A stretch of DNA of 11,652 nt from Cytophagaceae bacterium UBA6715 (GTDB lineage: Bacteria > Bacteroidota > Bacteroidia > Cytophagales > Spirosomataceae). The stretch is from the NCBI GenBank assembly GCA_002454335.1, contig DKIP01000087.1, positions 1 through 11,652 on the forward strand. The letters are read 5' to 3'. The notes below the pieces were generated by a model that saw only the letters and a program-made list of their open reading frames with translations, searched no databases and was not told where the DNA came from. A program made the translations under genes and the position numbers. Positions 6,929-11,652 of the stretch are shown piece by piece; within the stretch, counting starts at the first letter, position 1; the number at the start of each line of letters is the position of its first letter.

Positions 6929-9900
6929 ATGAAAAAACGATTATTTTATTTTAGTGTTTTAGTCTTAAGCGTCTTCATTGTTAAACCGTTTGAAATGCTT
7001 GGTCAGCAAACGGTCAAATTAACCGACCCCTACGAACATTTTCGTCATGCTAAGTTGTTGTTTGATTCCAATAACTTTCCTGCTGCACAGGAAGAATTTC
7101 GGTTTTACTTAAAAACCTTGCAAGAAAATCCTTCCTCGTTAATTTCAGAGCGAACCAGCGTAGAATATTTTATCGCCATGTGTTCGATTTATTCGATGCG
7201 TCCTGAAGCTGAGATTCAAGCGGTTAAGTTTGTGGCTGATCACCCAGAAAGTCCATTTTCGGCTAAATTGATTACTGAAATTGGTGTGTTTTATTATGAG
7301 ACAGGGGACTGGGCGCGGGCTATTAAGTACTTAAGTAATTCCGCTCAAACGAATTTAGAGCATAAATATTACTTAGCGGTTTCTTATTATAAATCGAGTC
7401 AGTACAAGGAGGCTTTAGCTCTTTTTAATCTCTTGAAATTTGAGTCGGAGGATGAATATTCCTTGCCTGCTGCATATTATGCAGGGGTGATGCATTTTCA
7501 TGCCGAAAAATTCGACCAGGCCATTGAAGATTTTAAATTAGCTAGTGCTGATCCCAAATATGCCACAGAGGCACCCGTTTGGATCAGTTCTGCTTATATG
7601 AAATTAAATCGATACAATGATTTGATTGGCTATGTTAAGCCTATATTGGCTGATAGTTCTTACCAACAATCCTCTGGAAATTTAGCATCGATTATTGCTG
7701 AGTTGCAGTTCCAAAAACAAGATTTTGTGAATGCTGCCAAGAGTTACGCAGTTGTGAAATTGAAATCGCCTTCGATGATGACGCGCGAGAGAAGCTACAA
7801 ACACGCATTTTCGTTGTATAAATCCAAGCAGTTGGATGAGGCACTCACCTTATTGGCCTCGATCGACAAGTCTTCGGATTCCATAGGGCAGGAGATGGCT
7901 AAAACGCGCGCTTTGATATTAGTAGACCAACAAAAATGGGAACTAGCGTATCAAGCGCTACAAGAAGTTGCTTCGATGTCCTTCAATAAAGAATTGGCTG
8001 ATGAGTCATATTTGATGTACTTAAGTTTGCTGCAGCAAAACCAACAGTGGGCTACATTACTGAAGGAGATTAAAGCGTACCAGAAGCGTGTTCCTCAAAA
8101 TAAACATGGGGAAATGTTGGTTTCATTAGCCATAGATGCACTTCAGAAACAAGCAAGTTTGTCAGCTATGGAAGATTTTATGTTGAATTTTCCGGTTGGG
8201 AAAGTGAAATTCCAAGAACTTTATCAAGCCACTTGTTATCAAATAGCGTCAAAGGCTTATGATAAACAAGAAGATCGAAAAGCTATTACCTACTTTAAGA
8301 AATCACTTGACTTTTCTGTCAATCGCGAGATGGCTTGGTATGCGCGCTATGCCCTAGCTGAGATGTTAGCTCGTTCCAATAAGAATTCAGATGCAATAAA
8401 GTTATATGTTCCATTGCTTGCTGAGACGGCATTGCCTACGGGTTCTCGGGAATTAAGCCAGCGAATCCGTTTGAGTTTAGCACATTCCTTCGCATACATT
8501 ACCATGTACGATCGTTCCTTGCAATATTTTGAGGAATATGTTGCCAATAAATTAGATGGCCGCCGTTCCGTGGAAGATTTACGTAATTTGGCTGAATTAT
8601 CCATTGCGAAAGGAGATTTACCTGCGGGTCTCAAATATTTCGATGAAGCCATTCTTCAGAATACTCCTCAAACACCTAACTTATTGGAACGAAAAGCAAC
8701 TATTCTTTTCAACCTTCGAAAATTCAAAGAGTCGGCTGAGGTATATCAAACATACCGTGCTAAATTCCCGAATGACCCACTAGCGGATAAGATGTTTTAT
8801 CAAAGCAATGTAGCTTTAGCACGTTTGCAAAAAACAGAAAGTTATGCAGAAGTTATTCGAAATACGAGCCAATTTATCCAAGAGAAATCAACGACCAATC
8901 CACTTTTTGCCCCTTTCTTATTGATCAGGGCTCAAGCCTATGAGAACACAAATCAATGGTTTTTAGCCATGGATGATTATGTACAAATTGTCAGGAAGTT
9001 TACGACGGATTCCTCCGCCAAAGAGGCCATTATTGGTGCGAATGAATTATTGAAAAAAGCGGGCCGACACAGCGAGGCGATGGAATTGTATCACTTATAT
9101 GCGAGCCATCATGGCGATGATCCAAGCTTAGCGGATCAATGGTTTGATATTTGTACTGAAATGTTCCAACAAGCTAAATATAAATTAGTCGTACCTGAGC
9201 TTGTTCGTTTGATTCAAGAATATCCGGCTTATGCTCAATCCGATGCATTAAATTATATGTTAGGGGTATCGACTTATCATACCAAAGATTTTGGAAATGC
9301 ATTGGTTTACTTAAAGCGTAGTCAACAAGGCCTAAGCTTTGCTAATAAATCCCAATGGATGATGGCTTTGATTTATGAGGAGCAAAAACGTGCGGATTTA
9401 GCTATCAATCAATTGGTCGATTTAAAGGCTAATATTCCGTTTCAAGATACGCTCATGGTTGATGTTCAAGATAAGTTGAAGCAATTATATGGTCAGCAAA
9501 AGAAGTTTGATTTACTCAACCAGCTTTGGGCCGATTTAGATGCTTCTGATTCTTTACGTAAAAGTCTTTGGGCTCTTGAAATCGGACAGTTTGCGATCGA
9601 TGCAGCTGAATTTGAAATTTCAAAAAAATGGTTTGTTAAGTCGGTCGATTTTAGCCAAGATGAAGTTGGCGCGAAAGCAGCCTTAGCATACGCAAAGGTT
9701 TTAGCTACTCAGAAAGAATATAAAAAAGCGAATGATTGGTTAGTCCTACACTTTGTTCAAGCTGATAGCCGTTTTTATCATTTACCTGATGCAACAGTTG
9801 GGCAGGCCTACCTAGCGATGGTCGATAATTTTATTCTTCTCAAGAATAATGCGCAGGCCAAAGTTATTTTGCAAAGTATTTTAGCCAACTCGTCGGATGA

Positions 9901-9946
9901 TGCCATCAAAGTATTAGCCAAGAAAAAAATGGAGGGAATTCTATAG
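6929..9946 (+). CDS. large periplasmic tetratricopeptide-repeat protein
   Basis: The 1005-residue protein has an N-terminal signal peptide (MKKRLFYFSVLVLSVFIVK, cleavage probably around residues 24-26) and no lipobox cysteine. The rest is almost entirely helical hairpin repeats of the TPR/Sel1 superhelix type. Clear units include about 115-138 (GVFYYETGDWARAIKYL), 147-170 (YYLAVSYYKSSQYKEALALF), 181-205 (AAYYAGVMHFHAEKFDQAIEDF), 434-461 (ACYQIASKAYDKQEDRKAITYFKKSL) and 555-575. They continue close to the C-terminus. Such arrays are protein-binding scaffolds, here expected in the periplasm. No enzymatic domain is visible. Its stop codon directly abuts the start of an outer-membrane barrel gene, which strongly suggests that the two proteins act together, for example as a periplasmic partner of that barrel. 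The start ATG has no Shine-Dalgarno sequence, as is usual in this phylum. The specific function is unknown. Confidence 0.88.
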   Translation: MKKRLFYFSVLVLSVFIVKPFEMLGQQTVKLTDPYEHFRHAKLLFDSNNFPAAQEEFRFYLKTLQENPSSLISERTSVEYFIAMCSIYSMRPEAEIQAVKFVADHPESPFSAKLITEIGVFYYETGDWARAIKYLSNSAQTNLEHKYYLAVSYYKSSQYKEALALFNLLKFESEDEYSLPAAYYAGVMHFHAEKFDQAIEDFKLASADPKYATEAPVWISSAYMKLNRYNDLIGYVKPILADSSYQQSSGNLASIIAELQFQKQDFVNAAKSYAVVKLKSPSMMTRERSYKHAFSLYKSKQLDEALTLLASIDKSSDSIGQEMAKTRALILVDQQKWELAYQALQEVASMSFNKELADESYLMYLSLLQQNQQWATLLKEIKAYQKRVPQNKHGEMLVSLAIDALQKQASLSAMEDFMLNFPVGKVKFQELYQATCYQIASKAYDKQEDRKAITYFKKSLDFSVNREMAWYARYALAEMLARSNKNSDAIKLYVPLLAETALPTGSRELSQRIRLSLAHSFAYITMYDRSLQYFEEYVANKLDGRRSVEDLRNLAELSIAKGDLPAGLKYFDEAILQNTPQTPNLLERKATILFNLRKFKESAEVYQTYRAKFPNDPLADKMFYQSNVALARLQKTESYAEVIRNTSQFIQEKSTTNPLFAPFLLIRAQAYENTNQWFLAMDDYVQIVRKFTTDSSAKEAIIGANELLKKAGRHSEAMELYHLYASHHGDDPSLADQWFDICTEMFQQAKYKLVVPELVRLIQEYPAYAQSDALNYMLGVSTYHTKDFGNALVYLKRSQQGLSFANKSQWMMALIYEEQKRADLAINQLVDLKANIPFQDTLMVDVQDKLKQLYGQQKKFDLLNQLWADLDASDSLRKSLWALEIGQFAIDAAEFEISKKWFVKSVDFSQDEVGAKAALAYAKVLATQKEYKKANDWLVLHFVQADSRFYHLPDATVGQAYLAMVDNFILLKNNAQAKVILQSILANSSDDAIKVLAKKKMEGIL
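9931..9936 (+). promoter_or_regulatory. Shine-Dalgarno-like site before the barrel gene
   Basis: GGAGGG lies inside the last codons of the TPR gene, 10 nt before the ATG at 9947. It is unusual in this window, where other starts lack such a sequence. It could allow ribosomes to reinitiate at the abutting cistron, although Bacteroidota depend little on these sites and the purines also encode Met-Glu-Gly. Confidence 0.4.
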
Positions 9947-11626
9947 ATGAAACAGATCATTTTACTTTTTATTGGCCTGGTTGGATTGCTTAACCTTTCC
10001 TATGCACAAGAATCCCGGATTGATCGTACTACCATTACAATACCCAACACGACGCGTGCTGTCATGAATTTGAAGGTTACAGACAGGTCGTATTTGCCCA
10101 TGAAAAGCTTTGGTCAAACTGTGACGACCCCAAGGGTGATTAAACTGAAAGAATCTGCTTGGGCAATTGATTCACTGCCTAAAATAGAGGCGCCTGCTCC
10201 GCAGGAGATGCGCACGGATGAGAACAATAAAACGGCATATGGAGAGAAGTTTAAAAATGCTATTCTTTTCGGTGTAGGTAATTATGGACATTCTCTGTTT
10301 GATTTTAATGCAAGTCAAAGTGCCAAGGAAAATAAATTCTTGGGTTTGTATTTGCATCATGATGCCAACCAGTTTGGTCCTGTGATGTCAGATTATTCTG
10401 CGAGAAGTCAAAACTTAGCACGTTTGGAGAGTCGTTCCTTAGGTCGGGTGAATTATTGGGAAAGTACATTGGAGTATAAGATGTTCTCTAACTACTATTA
10501 TGGTTTAGCTGAAATTCCTTCCTATGTGAAGGCTAGTGATCTTTTAGCGTCGTATACACAGATGAGTGCTAAAGGTAAATTGAGTAGTGCGAAGAAATCG
10601 GCTACAACCGATTATGAGTTGAGCATTCAAGCGGACCAATTAACCAATCCCTTAGAATTGAATGAGCGTATCATTCAAGGCCATGGCATGTATGCCCATG
10701 CAATGTCGGAAAAACTACGATTCAAGTTAGTGGGAGATTATATTTATTCTGAATACATCCCCAATGCAACCCTTCAAAAATGGAATCGTAATTTGTATCG
10801 TTTAAACCCGCATTTAGCTTATAAAAGCTCGCGCGTTAGTTTGAATGCTGGCTTTATGTTTGTGACGGAATCGGATGATCCGCTCGTCGAGAAAACGAGT
10901 GTTTTCCCCATGTTGCAGTTGGATTTTGGCGCATCCGATTACATTCACTTGTTTGGTGGAGTGGGTGGTGATGTGCAGTTTAATTCATTCCAAAGTTACT
11001 TAAAGCAAAATCCTTGGATGCGTGTGCCCAGTCAATTGAAGAATACAAATCAAGTTGGCCATGTATATGGCGGTATTAAAGGAATCGGTGGGAATAAAGT
11101 TGTGGACTTTGAAGCGCAATATGATTATGCTGAATATTCTGACTTGCCTTTCTTTGTTAATGCTGTTACGTCACCCAACAAGTTTGATGTTCAATACCGT
11201 GGGGGATTAGAGAAAATTCAAGTTACTACGATTTCTGGTAACCTTAATCTGAATTTCACATCTCAGTTTACGTCGAGTTTTAAGTTTAATCATCTTATTT
11301 ATGAATTATTGGGTGTGAAGTTTCATGCACCGCATGTGCCTGCAACCAGTTTGTCTTGGATTAACTCGTGGCGTATTTCTCCTAAAATCATGATTGCCCC
11401 TGATGTGTATTGGATGAGATCACTTTACGCCTTAGAACCTGTCAAAAATCAGTTAATTCAGATGGATGATATTTTGGATGTCAATTTTAAAATAAATTAC
11501 TTTATCAAACGAAATTTGAATATCGGTTTGTCAGGCAATAACCTTTTAGGTAAAAACTATCAAAAGTATTATCAATATCAGGTACAAGGCTTGAATGCAA
11601 CCTTATCATTAGCTTATTCCTTCTAA
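9947..11626 (+). CDS. outer-membrane beta-barrel protein without visible TonB plug
   Basis: The 559-residue protein has a signal peptide ending LLNLSYA (cleavage near 20/21) and then about 80 residues rich in Thr, Pro and charged residues. From about residue 104 a long series of alternating hydrophobic/polar strands follows, rich in Tyr, Phe and Gly, and ends in LNATLSLAYSF with the terminal Phe typical of outer-membrane barrels inserted by BamA. The segment NIGLSGNNLLGKNYQKYYQY near the end resembles the last strands of TonB-dependent receptors. However, I see no TonB box and no plug domain of about 130 residues, and the total length is short for such a receptor. It may be a porin-like or receptor-derived barrel. 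It starts directly after the TPR gene stop and is followed 1 nt later by another gene. Ligand and strand number are not determined. Confidence 0.82.
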   Translation: MKQIILLFIGLVGLLNLSYAQESRIDRTTITIPNTTRAVMNLKVTDRSYLPMKSFGQTVTTPRVIKLKESAWAIDSLPKIEAPAPQEMRTDENNKTAYGEKFKNAILFGVGNYGHSLFDFNASQSAKENKFLGLYLHHDANQFGPVMSDYSARSQNLARLESRSLGRVNYWESTLEYKMFSNYYYGLAEIPSYVKASDLLASYTQMSAKGKLSSAKKSATTDYELSIQADQLTNPLELNERIIQGHGMYAHAMSEKLRFKLVGDYIYSEYIPNATLQKWNRNLYRLNPHLAYKSSRVSLNAGFMFVTESDDPLVEKTSVFPMLQLDFGASDYIHLFGGVGGDVQFNSFQSYLKQNPWMRVPSQLKNTNQVGHVYGGIKGIGGNKVVDFEAQYDYAEYSDLPFFVNAVTSPNKFDVQYRGGLEKIQVTTISGNLNLNFTSQFTSSFKFNHLIYELLGVKFHAPHVPATSLSWINSWRISPKIMIAPDVYWMRSLYALEPVKNQLIQMDDILDVNFKINYFIKRNLNIGLSGNNLLGKNYQKYYQYQVQGLNATLSLAYSF

Positions 11627-11627
11627 T

Positions 11628-11652
11628 ATGAAATACATTCTTTCCTTCTTTG
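11628..11652 (+). CDS. start of a third gene of the TPR-barrel operon (partial)
   Basis: ATG at 11628 comes 1 nt after the barrel gene's stop and the frame stays open to the window end, reading MKYILSFF. A Lys residue followed by hydrophobic residues suggests a signal peptide or first membrane helix. Nothing more can be said; the call rests on the tight cistron spacing seen one gene earlier. Confidence 0.6.

Noticed and set aside
8347..8652. Minus-strand frame of 101 residues within the TPR gene
   Set aside because: It is a shadow of a clearly coding TPR region, with no family features or promoter.

Overview
The window looks like chromosomal DNA from a member of the Bacteroidota, probably a Cytophagales-type environmental bacterium. 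The evidence is the moderately AT-rich coding style, the near absence of Shine-Dalgarno sequences at most starts, promoter candidates of the Bacteroidota form (TTTG-like box, about 19 nt, TAnnTTTG), the TPR/outer-membrane-barrel gene pair and the short secreted DUF1566 protein. I cannot fix the genus from sequence alone. I see no insertion sequence, prophage gene, integrase or CRISPR array.

Layout. Positions 1-1002 are the C-terminal part of a PQQ-type sugar (sorbosone-like) dehydrogenase cut by the window edge. Next comes a tRNA-Arg(ACG) gene (1111-1184) with its own promoter and a strong hairpin terminator (1191-1220). Only 3 nt after the terminator T-run, a large multi-membrane GT-C-like protein begins (1224-3155). 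After a short gap with a good promoter candidate come a GT2 glycosyltransferase, a GT4 glycosyltransferase and an AlkB-type di-iron membrane hydroxylase (3213-6350), all on the plus strand and closely spaced. This block could make or modify a glycan or glycolipid of the envelope. Joint action of the hydroxylase with the glycosyltransferases is a hypothesis, not a demonstrated pathway.

A small exported DUF1566 protein lies on the minus strand (6342-6779), its 3' end overlapping the 3' end of the alkB-like gene by 9 bp. A 149-nt divergent intergenic region separates it from a second plus-strand operon: a 1005-residue periplasmic TPR protein (6929-9946), a 559-residue outer-membrane beta-barrel protein (9947-11626), and the first codons of a third gene (11628 onward). 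These three cistrons are separated by 0 and 1 nt, which implies translational coupling and a joint role in the cell envelope.

No stretch longer than 300 bases lacks a gene. The most interesting points are the AlkB homologue inside a glycosyltransferase cluster without rubredoxin, the GT-C-like gene whose leader is occupied by a tRNA terminator, and the TPR/plugless-barrel operon.
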